DNA from: Parvibaculum sedimenti
GTDB taxonomy: Bacteria; Pseudomonadota; Alphaproteobacteria; Parvibaculales; Parvibaculaceae
NCBI RefSeq assembly: GCF_009184905.1
Contig: NZ_WESC01000005.1
Location: 1 to 64,000, forward strand
Direction of reading: 5' to 3'
DNA: 64,000 nt
The notes under the pieces were generated by a model that searched no databases, was not told the DNA's origin, and saw only the letters and a program-made list of their open reading frames with translations. Numbering within the stretch: position 1 is the stretch's first letter; each line of letters begins with the position of its first letter. This document shows, in pieces, positions 26,470 through 36,233 of the stretch. The translations under genes and the position numbers were made by a program.

Positions 26470-26825
26470 GCTGACGCCGATCCTTTCGCGCTCTCTATCC
26501 CTGGACGCCGGTCGGAGCTGAAACGCGCCGCTGGCCGGTCGTCGATGTTTTGCATCAATGCCGTCCGCCCTGCAAGGAATCGGCGAGCGGAACCGCGGCA
26601 TTTTCCATGAGCGGTGCCCCGCTGGCGAGGCCCCACCTCTCCCGGATTTATCCATCGGGGATGATGCCGTGCGCGGCAAAACTGCTAAACTGACAAAAAG
26701 CCGCGACCGGGCGGCCGTGTCCTGCGGCGCGGGCCATTAACCCTGGCGGCGACGGGCGTCGGTCGGTCTTGTCGTGAGACCTCGGAGGATATGCTAGGTT
26801 CCGGCGCCAATTAACGAGGGTCGAT
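26470..26825. promoter_or_regulatory. 356-base divergent intergenic region (galU / manC) with candidate manC promoter
   Basis: No gene was found here. Near the manC end, TTGTCG at 26769-26774 is followed after 15-17 bases by TATGCTAGG (26790-26798), resembling an alphaproteobacterial housekeeping promoter (GCTA-type -10). Transcription would begin about 20-25 bases before the GTG start. The galU side has no box I would defend. Confidence 0.35.
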
Positions 26826-28259
26826 GTGACGATATATCCGGTCATCCTGTCCGGCGGGGTGGGGTCGAGGCTCTGGCCGACCTCCCGCGCGCTCTATCCC
26901 AAGCAGCTGCTTCCGCTGGTGTCCGAGCGGGCCATGCTGCTGGAAACGGCCTTGCGCGTGACCGATCCGGAATTGTTCGCCCCCGCCATCATCGTTTCCA
27001 ACGACGAACACCGGTTCATTATCGCCCAGCAGATGCGCGATGCGGGGCTTACGCCGCTTGCCCATCTGCTCGAACCGCAGGGCCGCAACACGGCGCCCGC
27101 TGCCGCTGCCGCTGCCGCCTATGTGCAGACCCACGACCCGCGGGGCATTCTGCTCCTGCTTCCTGCCGATCATCATATTCGTGATGTGGCGGCCTTCCAC
27201 GAGGCCATCAAGCGGGGTGCGGAACTCGCGCGGGCTGGCAAACTCGTCACTTTCGGCATCGTGCCTTCGGCGCCTGAAACCGGCTATGGCTACATCAAGC
27301 GCGGTGCGGCGCTGGGCGAAGGCGCCTTCGCCGTCGAGCGATTCGTCGAGAAACCCAATCTCGAAACGGCGAAGACCTATCTCGATCAGGGCGGCTATGA
27401 CTGGAACGCGGGCATCTTCATGTTTCGCGCCGACCGCATCCTCGATGAGATGCGCGTTCATTGCCACGCCATCGCGTCGCTCGCGACGGAGGCCGTGCAC
27501 AAGGCGAGCCGCGACCTCGATTTCGTGCGCTTGCAGCCCGAAGCCTTCAACGCCTGTCCGTCGGACTCGATCGACTATGCCGTCATGGAGCATACGCGCG
27601 ATGCCGTCGTCGTGCCGGTCGAAATGGGCTGGAGCGATATCGGCAGCTGGTCGGCGCTCTGGGAGATCGGCGAGAAGGACAAGGACGGCAATGTCCTGTC
27701 CGGTGACGTTCTGACGCTCGATACGAAGAACTGTTTCGTGCGGGCTGAGACGGGCCTCGTCGCCACGCTCGGTGTCGAAAACCTGATCGTGGTGGAGACG
27801 GGCGACGTTCTCTTCATCGCCTCGAAGGATCGCGTTCAGGACGTGAAGAAAATTGTCGAGCGCATTGCCGCCGAGGGACGCACCGAGCATCAGGCGCATA
27901 ATCGCGTCTACAGGCCCTGGGGATTCTATGAAGCGCTTGATTCCGGCGAGCGCCATCAGGTCAAGCATCTGATGGTCCATCCCGGTGCGGCGCTGTCGCT
28001 CCAGATGCATCATCATCGTGCGGAGCATTGGGTCGTTGTGAGCGGCGAGGCGCGCGTCACTGTCGGCGACGAGATCCGGATTTTGCGCGAGAACGAGTCG
28101 ACCTATATCCCCGTCGGCGTGAAGCATCGGCTCGAAAATCCGGGCGGCGAACCCCTCAGCATCATCGAAGTGCAGTCGGGCGACTATCTCGGCGAAGACG
28201 ACATCGTGCGCTATGACGATGTTTATGGGCGCAGCTCCAAGGCCTCGGCCGCGGAATAG
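26826..28259 (+). CDS. manC: Mannose-1-phosphate guanylyltransferase / mannose-6-phosphate isomerase
   Basis: A 477-residue bifunctional type II enzyme making GDP-mannose, the substrate of both dehydratases in this window. The N-terminal pyrophosphorylase has [19 protein letters not shown] and [13 protein letters not shown], then [14 protein letters not shown] and the NAGIFMFRA strip. The C-terminal cupin isomerase domain starts near residue 360 with [18 protein letters not shown] and has the metal-binding [17 protein letters not shown]. The start is a GTG; an overlapping ATG two bases earlier is out of frame. hldE follows after 16 bases. Confidence 0.96.
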   Translation: MTIYPVILSGGVGSRLWPTSRALYPKQLLPLVSERAMLLETALRVTDPELFAPAIIVSNDEHRFIIAQQMRDAGLTPLAHLLEPQGRNTAPAAAAAAAYVQTHDPRGILLLLPADHHIRDVAAFHEAIKRGAELARAGKLVTFGIVPSAPETGYGYIKRGAALGEGAFAVERFVEKPNLETAKTYLDQGGYDWNAGIFMFRADRILDEMRVHCHAIASLATEAVHKASRDLDFVRLQPEAFNACPSDSIDYAVMEHTRDAVVVPVEMGWSDIGSWSALWEIGEKDKDGNVLSGDVLTLDTKNCFVRAETGLVATLGVENLIVVETGDVLFIASKDRVQDVKKIVERIAAEGRTEHQAHNRVYRPWGFYEALDSGERHQVKHLMVHPGAALSLQMHHHRAEHWVVVSGEARVTVGDEIRILRENESTYIPVGVKHRLENPGGEPLSIIEVQSGDYLGEDDIVRYDDVYGRSSKASAAE

Positions 28260-28275
28260 AACGACCGGGCAGGGC

Positions 28276-29739
28276 ATGACGGGCAAGCAGCATCTGACGG
28301 GCAAGGTTGAGGCGCTCGAAGGGACGAAAATCCTTTGCGTTGGCGATGTCATGCTCGATCGCTATGTCTATGGCGATGTCGAGCGCATCTCGCCGGAGGC
28401 GCCGATCCCCGTGCTTCGTGTGAAGGACGAACGCTCGATGCTGGGCGGTGCGGGCAATGTCGCGCGGAACCTTGCGGCGCTCGGCGCGCATGTGGCTTTT
28501 GCCTCTGTCGTTGGCGCCGATGAGGTCGGTGAAGAGATAGAGCGGATGCTTGGAAACGTGCCGCATCTGCAGGCGAGCCTCGTGGTGGAGCCGCTGCGCC
28601 GTTCGACTGTCAAGACGCGCTTCGTGGCCATGGGCCAGCAGGTTCTGCGAGCTGACCATGAAACCAGTGCCGCGCTTACATCCGCGGCACAGACCGAGTT
28701 CATTGACCGTGTCCGGGGCCTCGTTCCCGATGTGCAGGTCGTTGTGCTTTCCGACTATGGCAAGGGCGTTCTGACACCTGAAGTCTGCCGCGCCATCATA
28801 GATGTGGCGCGCGCTGCGGGCGTTCCCGTCGTCGTCGATCCCAAGGGGCGCGACTACAGCCTCTATCGCGGCGCAAGTGTCGTGACGCCGAACCGCAAGG
28901 AACTTGCCGAGGCGACCGGAGAGAATGCGAGCGGCGACGAGGCCATCGTGGCGCTGGCACGAAAGCTGATTGGCGAAGCCGGTATCGACGCCATGATCGT
29001 GACGCGGAGCCAGGAAGGCATGAGCGTCGTAATGGCGTCGGGCGAGGTCGCGCATCTGCCGGCGGAGGCGCGCGAAGTCTTCGACGTGTCAGGCGCGGGC
29101 GATACGGTTATCTCGACGCTGGCGGCGTCGCTGGCGGGCGGGCTTTCGCTCGTTGAGGCGGCGAGCCTCGCCAATACGGCGGCGGGCATTGTCGTCGGCA
29201 AGGTGGGCACGGCAGTCGTCTATCTGGACGAGCTCGCCGCGAAGCTGCGCGAGAACGAACTTTCGTCGATCGAAAGCAAGGTTGCGACCTTGCAGGCGGC
29301 GCAGGACGTCGCGGCCTCCTGGCGCGCCAGGGGGCTCACGGTCGGCTTCACCAATGGCTGCTTCGATCTTCTGCATCCGGGCCATGTGGCGCTGCTTGCG
29401 CAATCGCGCGCGCTGTGCGACCGGCTGATCGTTGGGCTGAACAGCGACGCATCCGTGTCGCGGCTCAAGGGACCGACGCGGCCTGTCCAGCCCGACATCG
29501 CGCGGGCGACGGTGCTCGCCTCGCTCGCAAGCGTCGATCTCGTCGTGATCTTCGAGGAAGACACGCCGGAAAACCTGATCCGCAGCCTTCGCCCCGATGT
29601 TCTCATCAAGGGCGGGGACTACACGGTCGAAACGATCGTTGGCGCCGATTTCGTGCAGTCTCACGGCGGCAAAGTCGCCATCATCGATCTCGTGCCGGGC
29701 TTCAGCACGACGAAGACGGTCGAAAAGCTCAGCCGATAA
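28276..29739 (+). CDS. hldE: Bifunctional heptose 7-phosphate kinase / heptose 1-phosphate adenylyltransferase
   Basis: A 487-residue fusion. Residues about 1-315 are a PfkB-type kinase with [33 protein letters not shown] and the catalytic-base motif [16 protein letters not shown]. From about 350 the nucleotidyltransferase domain has [19 protein letters not shown] and a late [14 protein letters not shown]. It phosphorylates heptose 7-phosphate at C1 and later adds AMP, giving ADP-heptose for lipopolysaccharide core. The ATG at 28276 lies after the manC stop with a purine-rich leader. Its last 11 bases overlap the convergent YciI-like gene. Confidence 0.95.
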   Translation: MTGKQHLTGKVEALEGTKILCVGDVMLDRYVYGDVERISPEAPIPVLRVKDERSMLGGAGNVARNLAALGAHVAFASVVGADEVGEEIERMLGNVPHLQASLVVEPLRRSTVKTRFVAMGQQVLRADHETSAALTSAAQTEFIDRVRGLVPDVQVVVLSDYGKGVLTPEVCRAIIDVARAAGVPVVVDPKGRDYSLYRGASVVTPNRKELAEATGENASGDEAIVALARKLIGEAGIDAMIVTRSQEGMSVVMASGEVAHLPAEAREVFDVSGAGDTVISTLAASLAGGLSLVEAASLANTAAGIVVGKVGTAVVYLDELAAKLRENELSSIESKVATLQAAQDVAASWRARGLTVGFTNGCFDLLHPGHVALLAQSRALCDRLIVGLNSDASVSRLKGPTRPVQPDIARATVLASLASVDLVVIFEEDTPENLIRSLRPDVLIKGGDYTVETIVGADFVQSHGGKVAIIDLVPGFSTTKTVEKLSR

Positions 29740-30040
29740 TGGCGGCCTTCGGCCCCCAATCTTCCGGAGTGTCCGCCGAGCGCATGGTCGGCTCCCAGGC
29801 GATAAGGTCGTATTCAGCGACGCCTTCCGTGATGAAAGGATCTGCCGCGGCCAGGGCGCGCGCTTCTTCCAGCGTTTCTGCCTTGATGAGAATGACACCG
29901 CCGATACGCGGATCGTGGCGCCTAGCCATCAGGAAATGGCCCGAGGCAAAGCCGCGCTTGAGCCAGTCGCGGTGCGGTTCGAGCTGCGCATCGACCTCTT
30001 CGACGGGGCGGACATATTTCAGTATATCGAGAAAGAGCAT
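29729..30040 (-). CDS. YciI-like small protein
   Basis: A 103-residue ferredoxin-like alpha/beta protein of the YciI/YCII-related group. It begins [17 protein letters not shown], has [18 protein letters not shown] with the conserved His, and [20 protein letters not shown], the usual Asp-Pro-Phe strip. A perfect AGGAGG precedes the ATG at 30040, so this start is well supported. The 3' end overlaps hldE tail-to-tail by 11 bases. Family members are proposed to be small dehydratase-like or dehydrochlorinase-like enzymes; no role can be assigned here. Confidence 0.85.
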   Translation of the reverse strand: MLFLDILKYVRPVEEVDAQLEPHRDWLKRGFASGHFLMARRHDPRIGGVILIKAETLEEARALAAADPFITEGVAEYDLIAWEPTMRSADTPEDWGPKAAIIG

Positions 30041-30168
30041 GTGATCCTCCTGGCGGTTAATCTTTCCTACCGCATCGGGGCCTTTCGCGCAGCAAGGCTT
30101 GCGGCATGGGAAAAAAATGCGGCAAGCTGGCCTTCTTACCCGGGTGGGGGCTTGGGGAGGGCGTGAAC

Positions 30169-32142
30169 ATGGCCGATCGCGGCTCGGCGAAAATCGGGGT
30201 CTGCTACTACCCGGAACATTGGCCCGAGGATATGTGGGCCGATGACGCGCGGCGCATGCACAAGGGGGGCATCCGCCGGGTTCGTATCGGCGAGTTCGCC
30301 TGGAGCCGGCTGGAGCCGGAGTTCGGCCGTTCCGATTTCGGCTGGCTCGCACGCGCCATCGACACGCTTCATGCCGAAGACCTTGGTGTCATTCTCGGAA
30401 CGCCGACGGCGACGCCGCCCAAATGGCTGGTCGATCGGATGCCGGACATGTTCGCCATCGATCTTCATGGAAGGCCGCGCGGCTTCGGCTCGCGCCGGCA
30501 TTACTGCTTTTCCCATGCGGGCTACCGGCGCGAGTGCGCGCGCATCGTAACGGCGCTGGGCGCGGCCTTCGGTCAGCATCCTGGCGTCGTCGGCTGGCAG
30601 ATCGACAATGAATATGGTTGCCATGATACCGTGCGCTCCTACTCAGAATCCGCGCTACTCGGCTTTCGCCATTGGCTGAAAGAGCGCTACGGCACCGTCG
30701 CCGCGCTCAACGAGGCATGGGGCAATGTCTTCTGGAGCATGGAGTATCGGAACTTCGAAGAGATCGACCTTCCGGTCGGCGCCGTCACCGAGACCAATCC
30801 CGCGCATCGCACTGATTTCGACCGCTACTCCTCCGATCAGGTGCGCGAGTTAAACCGTGTGCAGACGGATATCCTGCGCGTCCTCTCGCCGGGGCGCGAC
30901 ATCGTTCACAATTTCATGACCTTCCATTCCGACTTCGATCACTACGATGTGATGGAAGATCTGGATGTTGCGACGTGGGATTCCTATCCGCTCGGAAGTC
31001 TCGACGTCTTTCCTGCAGATCCCGCACACAAGGCCGCTTTCGCCCGCACTGGCGATCCCGACATGCAGGCGTTTCACCACGATCTCTATCGCGGCGCCGG
31101 GCGAGGGCGTTTCGGCATCATGGAGCAGCAGCCCGGTCCGGTGAACTGGGCCGACTACAACGCCGATCCATTGCCCGGCCTCGTGCGGCTCTGGGGCCTG
31201 GAAGGCATCGCGCATGGCGCGGAACTCGTTTCCTATTTCCGCTGGCGACAGACGCCCTTCGCGCAGGAACAGTTCCATGCAGGGCTCATCCTCCCGAACA
31301 ACGAGACGGACCGCGCCTATGCGGAGGTGCAGCAGCTCGCCCGCGATCTCATCAAACTGGGTGACCTTGGTGCGACAGCGCCCGCAAAGGTCGCCATCGT
31401 CAATTCCTATGAGGCGCGATGGTTTCTCGCCATCCAGCCGCAGGGAAAGAACTTCTCCTATGTCGAGCAGATCTTTTCGATCTACCGGGCGCTGCGCGCC
31501 ATGGGGCTCGACATCGACATCGTTGGTCCCGAGGCCAATCTTTCCGGCTATGCGCTCGCCGTCCTGCCATCCATGCCCTATGTGCCGCCGCTTCTTGCAG
31601 CGTCGCTCGAAGGTTTCGAGGGGCAGTTGCTCGTCATGCCGCGCACCGGCAGCCGCACGGCATCGCATCGCATACCAACGAATCTCGCACCGGGTCCGCT
31701 CGCTGGCCTGCTCGGCATCAAGGTCACGCGCGTCGAAAGTTTCCGTCCGCATTCCGCGATCCGGCTCGTCTTCGAGGGCGAGCATTGCACTTTCGACCGC
31801 TGGCGCGAATTCGTGACCGTGACCGAGGCGGACATCGTGGCGCGGGTCGACGATGGTCGCCCGGCGCTGACGCGCAAGGGCAATGCCTGGTACCTCGCCG
31901 GATGGCCCGACGCGACGTTGCTTGCGTTGATTCTCCGTCGCCTCGCTGGCGAGGCGGGACTTGCACTCGAAAGCTTTGCGCCCGGTCTGCGCACACGTCG
32001 GCGTGGGCACTGGTGCTTCCTCTTCAACTATGGGCCGGAGGTTGCCGACATATCGGGGATCGTGCGGGGCGAGCTCGTTATCGGCGAGCATGTGCTGCCC
32101 GTGGGCGGCGCTGCCGTTTGGCGCGAAGGGCCGGGAAATTAA
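30169..32142 (+). CDS. Beta-galactosidase, glycoside hydrolase family 42
   Basis: A 657-residue cytoplasmic enzyme (no signal peptide). The TIM-barrel half has IGVCYYPEHWPEDMWADDA, RIGEFAWSRLEPE, TPTATPPKWL, the acid/base Glu in VGWQIDNEYG and the nucleophile Glu in FGIMEQQPGPVNWADYN. The trimerisation domain (KVAIVNSYEARWFLAIQP) and a beta C-terminal domain follow. It hydrolyses terminal beta-galactosides, possibly intracellular oligosaccharide fragments. The ATG at 30169 has GGGAGGG upstream; the opening at 30106 is less likely. It stands alone between a YciI-like gene and an MltB-type gene. Confidence 0.93.
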   Translation: MADRGSAKIGVCYYPEHWPEDMWADDARRMHKGGIRRVRIGEFAWSRLEPEFGRSDFGWLARAIDTLHAEDLGVILGTPTATPPKWLVDRMPDMFAIDLHGRPRGFGSRRHYCFSHAGYRRECARIVTALGAAFGQHPGVVGWQIDNEYGCHDTVRSYSESALLGFRHWLKERYGTVAALNEAWGNVFWSMEYRNFEEIDLPVGAVTETNPAHRTDFDRYSSDQVRELNRVQTDILRVLSPGRDIVHNFMTFHSDFDHYDVMEDLDVATWDSYPLGSLDVFPADPAHKAAFARTGDPDMQAFHHDLYRGAGRGRFGIMEQQPGPVNWADYNADPLPGLVRLWGLEGIAHGAELVSYFRWRQTPFAQEQFHAGLILPNNETDRAYAEVQQLARDLIKLGDLGATAPAKVAIVNSYEARWFLAIQPQGKNFSYVEQIFSIYRALRAMGLDIDIVGPEANLSGYALAVLPSMPYVPPLLAASLEGFEGQLLVMPRTGSRTASHRIPTNLAPGPLAGLLGIKVTRVESFRPHSAIRLVFEGEHCTFDRWREFVTVTEADIVARVDDGRPALTRKGNAWYLAGWPDATLLALILRRLAGEAGLALESFAPGLRTRRRGHWCFLFNYGPEVADISGIVRGELVIGEHVLPVGGAAVWREGPGN

Positions 32143-32225
32143 CAAAGAGCCGCGGCCTGTTCTGCTAATCCATGCGGGCTCATGCTAATCTCGCCCGAGT
32201 TTTCGCGCAGGAGCCTTCGATACCG

Positions 32226-33509
32226 ATGTCCCGTTCCTTTCGTTTTCCCCGTTTCGGCCTCCGCTCCGGCAGCCTAATCGTTCTGGGCGGGCTCGTTCTT
32301 GCCGGCTGCGCGGATGCGCGCACCCATGTCCGCGTGCCCGAGACGCGCATGCCGATGTCGCCGCCGGTCAACGCCAATAGCGAGCGTTTTGCCGACTGGC
32401 TGACGGCCTTTCGCCTCGACGCGATGAAAGCGGGGATCAGCGCAGCGACCTTCGACCGGGCCATGCGGGGCGTGACGCCAGATCCGGATGTGATGGAGGC
32501 CGACCAGAACCAGCCGGAATTCGTGAAGCCCGTTTGGGAATATCTGCGCGGCGCGCTGTCCGACAAGCGCGTGGCTCGCGGAAAGGCGCTGCTTGCCGAA
32601 AATCGCACGCTCTTCGACCGCATTGAAAAGACCTATGGCGTCGACCGCCATTTCGTCGCCGCCATCTGGGGGCTCGAGTCGAATTTCGGCGATCACATGG
32701 GGACGCAAAGCGTAGTCCGCTCGCTTGCGACGCTCGGCTTTGAAGGGCGCCGGCCGGATTTCGGCCGTACACAGCTCATCGCGGCGCTGCAGATCGTTCA
32801 GGCGGGCGACATTCCGCCGGAGGAAATGGTCGGCTCATGGGCAGGCGCCATGGGCCAGACTCAATTCATTCCGACAACCTATCTCGCCCATGCGATCGAC
32901 TTCGATGGCGATGGGCGGCGCGACATATGGCGCTCGACCGCCGATACACTGGCCTCTACTGCGCATTATCTTCAGGTCTCGAAGTGGCAGACGGGCGGAC
33001 ATTGGGGCTTCGAAGTCGCAATGCCGAAGCATTTCGACTATGCGCTGGCCGACATGTCGCTGACGAAGACGGTGGCGGAGTGGAAAAAGCTCGGGCTGAA
33101 GCGTGCCGACGGCCGCGCCTTCCCGGCCACCGACGTGGAAGAAAAGGCGTCGCTGCTGCTGCCTGCCGGATACAAGGGGCCTGCCTTCCTTGTTCTGAAC
33201 AATTTCCGCTCGATCCTCGTCTACAATGCTTCGACTTCCTATGCGCTGGCAGTCTCGCTGCTGGCCGATCGGTTTGTGGGGCGGGGCGAGATCAAGGGCG
33301 GCTGGCCCTATGACGAGCGGCCGCTCACCCGCTCCGAGCGCGAGGAGTTGCAAGCGCTTCTCACTGCCAAAGGTTATGACCATGGCAAGCCGGATGGCAT
33401 CATCGGCTACAACACGCGCAAGGCGATCCGTGCCTATCAGCAATCGGTCGGCCTGCCGCCGGATGGCTACCCGACGGCATCCCTGCTCGAAAGGATGAGG
33501 GCAAACTGA
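32226..33509 (+). CDS. Lytic murein transglycosylase, MltB type, with C-terminal peptidoglycan-binding domain
   Basis: A 427-residue lipoprotein: the signal peptide ends with lipobox VLAGC near residue 28, so it is probably anchored in the outer membrane. The SLT_2/MltB catalytic domain has the acid Glu in IWGLESNFGDHMGTQS, GAMGQTQFIPTTYLAHAID and DGDGRRDIWRSTADTLAS. A PG_binding_1 domain (LLTAKGYDHGKPDGIIGYNT, AIRAYQQSVGLPPDGYP) ends the protein. It cleaves glycan strands with formation of 1,6-anhydromuramoyl ends. The ATG at 32226 places the signal peptide at the N-terminus, better than the opening at 32172. Confidence 0.93.
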   Translation: MSRSFRFPRFGLRSGSLIVLGGLVLAGCADARTHVRVPETRMPMSPPVNANSERFADWLTAFRLDAMKAGISAATFDRAMRGVTPDPDVMEADQNQPEFVKPVWEYLRGALSDKRVARGKALLAENRTLFDRIEKTYGVDRHFVAAIWGLESNFGDHMGTQSVVRSLATLGFEGRRPDFGRTQLIAALQIVQAGDIPPEEMVGSWAGAMGQTQFIPTTYLAHAIDFDGDGRRDIWRSTADTLASTAHYLQVSKWQTGGHWGFEVAMPKHFDYALADMSLTKTVAEWKKLGLKRADGRAFPATDVEEKASLLLPAGYKGPAFLVLNNFRSILVYNASTSYALAVSLLADRFVGRGEIKGGWPYDERPLTRSEREELQALLTAKGYDHGKPDGIIGYNTRKAIRAYQQSVGLPPDGYPTASLLERMRAN

Positions 33510-33548
33510 GGCGATACAGACGCCGCAGTTTGGATATACTGCCGGCCC

Positions 33549-34469
33549 ATGAACCTGCGCCAGATCAGATATTTCATCGCTGCCGCGGAGACGGAGTCCG
33601 TCTCCCGCGCCGCGCAGGAACTCGGCATATCCCAATCGGCTATCACCTCGGCGATCCAGGCGCTCGAATATGAGACTGGGGCGAGCCTTTTCGTGCGCCA
33701 CGCCAAGGGTGTGCGCCTGACCCATGAGGGGCACCAGCTCGTGCTCCATGCGCGGCGCATCATGGCCGCGGTGGCGGATGCACGCCGCGCCGTCAGCGTC
33801 CGGCCCGAGGCTACGACCGGCGATCTCAATGTGGGCGTAACCCATATGGTGTCGGGCTATTACCTCGCCGATCTGCTTGCGCGCTTTCGCCGAGTCTTTC
33901 CGCAGGTCGATGTCCGCGTGGTGGAAGACGAGCGCACTTATCTCGAACACCTGCTCGTCAATGGCGAACTCGATGTCGGGCTGCTGCTGGTGTCGAACCT
34001 TCAGGACCGGCAAGCGCTCGAATCCGAAGTGCTGATCCGTTCGCCCTGGCGCATCTGGTTGCCTGCGGGCCATGCGCTTCTTTCACAGAATGTGCTGACG
34101 CTGGCCGACCTTGCCGCCGAGCCGCTCATCATGCTTTCCGTCGACGAACTGATCGAAACGACAACCGCCTATTGGCGCGAGGAGGGGCTCTCGCCCAACA
34201 TCGTGCTCAAGACCGCGTCGGTGGAAGCGGTGCGTAGCCTCGTCGGCATGGGCGTTGGTCTCGCGACCTTGCCCGACATGGCCTATCGCCCCTGGTCGCT
34301 CGAAGGCGACAGGCTCGAAGCGCGCGAGCTTGCGAATCCCATTCCCACCGTCGATGTCGGCCTCGCCTGGCGTCGCGGTGCGCCCTTGCGCCCGACCGCG
34401 AGCCAGTTCCTCGACATGTGCCGCGAATACAGCCCGCCGAACACGCGCCGCCGCCTTCCTGGCAACTGA
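33549..34469 (+). CDS. LysR-family transcriptional regulator
   Basis: A 306-residue LTTR. The N-terminal winged helix-turn-helix reads MNLRQIRYFIAAAETESVSR, then AAQELGISQSAITSAIQALE and GASLFVRHAKGVRLTHEG. The C-terminal periplasmic-binding-like effector domain follows (TTGDLNVGVTHMVSGYYLAD). It is co-directional with, and 311 bases upstream of, the aldehyde dehydrogenase/ABC transporter genes, and a T-N11-A dyad lies in that gap. Control of the amine-utilisation module is inferred from that arrangement. The effector is unknown. Confidence 0.9.
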   Translation: MNLRQIRYFIAAAETESVSRAAQELGISQSAITSAIQALEYETGASLFVRHAKGVRLTHEGHQLVLHARRIMAAVADARRAVSVRPEATTGDLNVGVTHMVSGYYLADLLARFRRVFPQVDVRVVEDERTYLEHLLVNGELDVGLLLVSNLQDRQALESEVLIRSPWRIWLPAGHALLSQNVLTLADLAAEPLIMLSVDELIETTTAYWREEGLSPNIVLKTASVEAVRSLVGMGVGLATLPDMAYRPWSLEGDRLEARELANPIPTVDVGLAWRRGAPLRPTASQFLDMCREYSPPNTRRRLPGN

Positions 34470-34780
34470 CCCCCAATCCGGCCCGAACCCGGCTTGCCGC
34501 CCCCTCCTCGTTGAGGGGGGCCTCTCGTCGCGTCGCACCTAAAGGCCGATTTGATGGCGCAGATATCTGATTTTCAGAATGAGTGACGCGGATTTTCCGA
34601 TTTTCAATTCCCATATTGCTGCCCTAACATTTTTGTGGCGTCGGGACGAGTGTTCGCCCGGTCGCTCCGGGGCTTTATTAAGGCTTTGATATCGAAGGAT
34701 TTTCCTTCGAAAAAGGCGGATTTGAAACCTGCAATGCCGGGTAGGCGGGTGAAACCGCCGCGGTGGGGAGGGCAGCTACC
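34470..34780. other. 311-base gap between the LysR gene and the aldehyde dehydrogenase operon
   Basis: It contains a GC-rich hairpin at 34500-34519 (CCCCCTC, 6-base loop, GAGGGGG) just after the LysR gene; without a T-run it is at best a weak terminator. An AT-rich part follows with repeated GATTTTC (about 34569, 34590 and 34598). No gene is apparent. The operon promoter must lie here. Confidence 0.45.
34566..34578. promoter_or_regulatory. Candidate LysR-type operator (T-N11-A dyad)
   Basis: TCTGA-TTT-TCAGA is a perfect 5+5 dyad with the T-N11-A spacing typical for LysR regulators. It lies about 100 bases downstream of a LysR gene and about 200 bases upstream of the polyamine-type operon start. 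Such short dyads also occur by chance, so confidence is modest. Confidence 0.4.
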
Positions 34781-36205
34781 ATGCAGACCAAGCTTTTCAT
34801 TGATGGCCAGTTCGTCGTTGGCGCGGGTGCCGAGGAAGAAATCCTCAATCCGGCGACAGGCGCACTGATCGCGAAGATTCCCTCCGCCTCCAAGGAGCAG
34901 ATCGACCAGGCGGTCGCCGCCGCGACCCGGGCCTTCAAGACCTGGGGCCGGACGACGCCTGCGGAGCGCTCGGGCATGCTGCTGAAGCTCGCCGACCGGA
35001 TCGAGGCGGAGGCGGAAGCCTTTGCGAAGCTCGAAAGCCTCAATTGCGGCAAGCCCTATCCCCGTGCCCTTGAAGACGAAATCCCGGCCATCGCCGATTG
35101 CTTCCGCTTTTTCGCGGGCGCGGCGCGCTGCATGTCGGGAAGTGCTGCGGGCGAATATCTCGCAGGCTATACCAGCATGATCCGCCGCGATCCCGTGGGC
35201 GTCGTCGCCTCGATCGCGCCCTGGAACTATCCATTGATGATGGTCGCCTGGAAGATCGCGCCCGCGCTCGCCGCCGGTAACGTCGTGGTGCTGAAGCCTT
35301 CCGAGCAGACGCCGCTGACGGCGTTGAAGCTTGCCGAGATCATGGCCGATATTTTTCCGGCCGGCGTCTGGAACCTCGTGCTCGGCCGCGGCGAGAATGT
35401 CGGCGCGCCGCTCGTTTCGCATCCGGGCGTCCATATGACTTCGCTTACCGGCGACATCGCGACGGGCCGCAAGGTGCTTGAGGCTGCGACCGGCACGTTG
35501 AAGCGCACCCATCTTGAGCTTGGCGGCAAGGCGCCCGTCATCGTTTTCGACGACGCCGACATCGCATCCGTCGTCGAGGGTGTCCGCACGTTCGGCTATT
35601 ACAATGCCGGTCAGGATTGCACCGCCGCCTGCCGCATCTATGCGGCGCCCAAGGTTTACGAGAAGCTCGCCGCCGATCTCGCCAGCGCTGTTTCGACTAT
35701 CAAACTCGGCACGCCCGAGGTTGACGGCGTCGAACTCGGGCCGCTTATCAGCGAGCGGCAGCGCGCGCGCGTGTCGAGTTTCGTGGAACGCGCCCGTGCG
35801 CAGAAGCATGTCGAAATCCTCACCGGTGGAAATCCCGGCGCGGGCAATGGCTTCTTCTACGAGCCGACCGTCGTCGCCGGCGCCTTGCAGGAAGACGAGA
35901 TCGTTCAGCGCGAAGTCTTCGGCCCCGTCGTTTCGATCACACGCTTCACGGATGTCGAGCAGGCCATCGACTGGGCGAATGACAGCCAGTACGGGCTCGC
36001 TTCGTCTGTCTGGACACAAAATATTTCAAAAGCCATGCAGGCCGCCGCGCGGCTTCAATATGGCTGTACATGGATCAACACGCATTTCATGCTGGCAAGC
36101 GAAATGCCGCATGGCGGCATGAAGTCGTCGGGCTATGGCAAGGATCTCTCCGCCTATGCGCTCGAAGACTATTCGGTTGCTCGCCATGTGATGGTGAAGC
36201 TTTGA
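34781..36205 (+). CDS. patD: Aldehyde dehydrogenase, probably 4-aminobutyraldehyde (gamma-aminobutyraldehyde) dehydrogenase
   Basis: A 474-residue NAD-dependent aldehyde dehydrogenase. It contains [20 protein letters not shown], the cofactor Lys in [13 protein letters not shown], catalytic Glu in [17 protein letters not shown] and the nucleophile Cys in [14 protein letters not shown], a string typical of PatD/YdcW-type enzymes. It would oxidise 4-aminobutanal from putrescine to GABA. GGGGAGGG precedes the ATG at 34781. The next four genes are an ABC importer in the style of E. coli ydcSTUV, whose operon also carries patD, which supports the substrate. Betaine-aldehyde dehydrogenase is the main alternative. 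Confidence 0.82.
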   Translation: MQTKLFIDGQFVVGAGAEEEILNPATGALIAKIPSASKEQIDQAVAAATRAFKTWGRTTPAERSGMLLKLADRIEAEAEAFAKLESLNCGKPYPRALEDEIPAIADCFRFFAGAARCMSGSAAGEYLAGYTSMIRRDPVGVVASIAPWNYPLMMVAWKIAPALAAGNVVVLKPSEQTPLTALKLAEIMADIFPAGVWNLVLGRGENVGAPLVSHPGVHMTSLTGDIATGRKVLEAATGTLKRTHLELGGKAPVIVFDDADIASVVEGVRTFGYYNAGQDCTAACRIYAAPKVYEKLAADLASAVSTIKLGTPEVDGVELGPLISERQRARVSSFVERARAQKHVEILTGGNPGAGNGFFYEPTVVAGALQEDEIVQREVFGPVVSITRFTDVEQAIDWANDSQYGLASSVWTQNISKAMQAAARLQYGCTWINTHFMLASEMPHGGMKSSGYGKDLSAYALEDYSVARHVMVKL

Positions 36206-36233
36206 TCCGCATCGCAACGGGAGAGGGAAGCCG

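Noticed and set aside
26811-28352. Minus-strand open frame of 513 codons opposite manC
   Set aside because: manC has all family motifs on the plus strand; the opposite frame shows no recognisable domain.
30850-32145. Minus-strand open frame of 431 codons opposite the GH42 gene
   Set aside because: It overlaps the catalytic domain of a well-supported GH42 enzyme and has shadow-like composition.
34500-34519. GC hairpin as a firm terminator for the LysR gene
   Set aside because: The stem is good but no T-run follows, so I only mention it within the gap entry.
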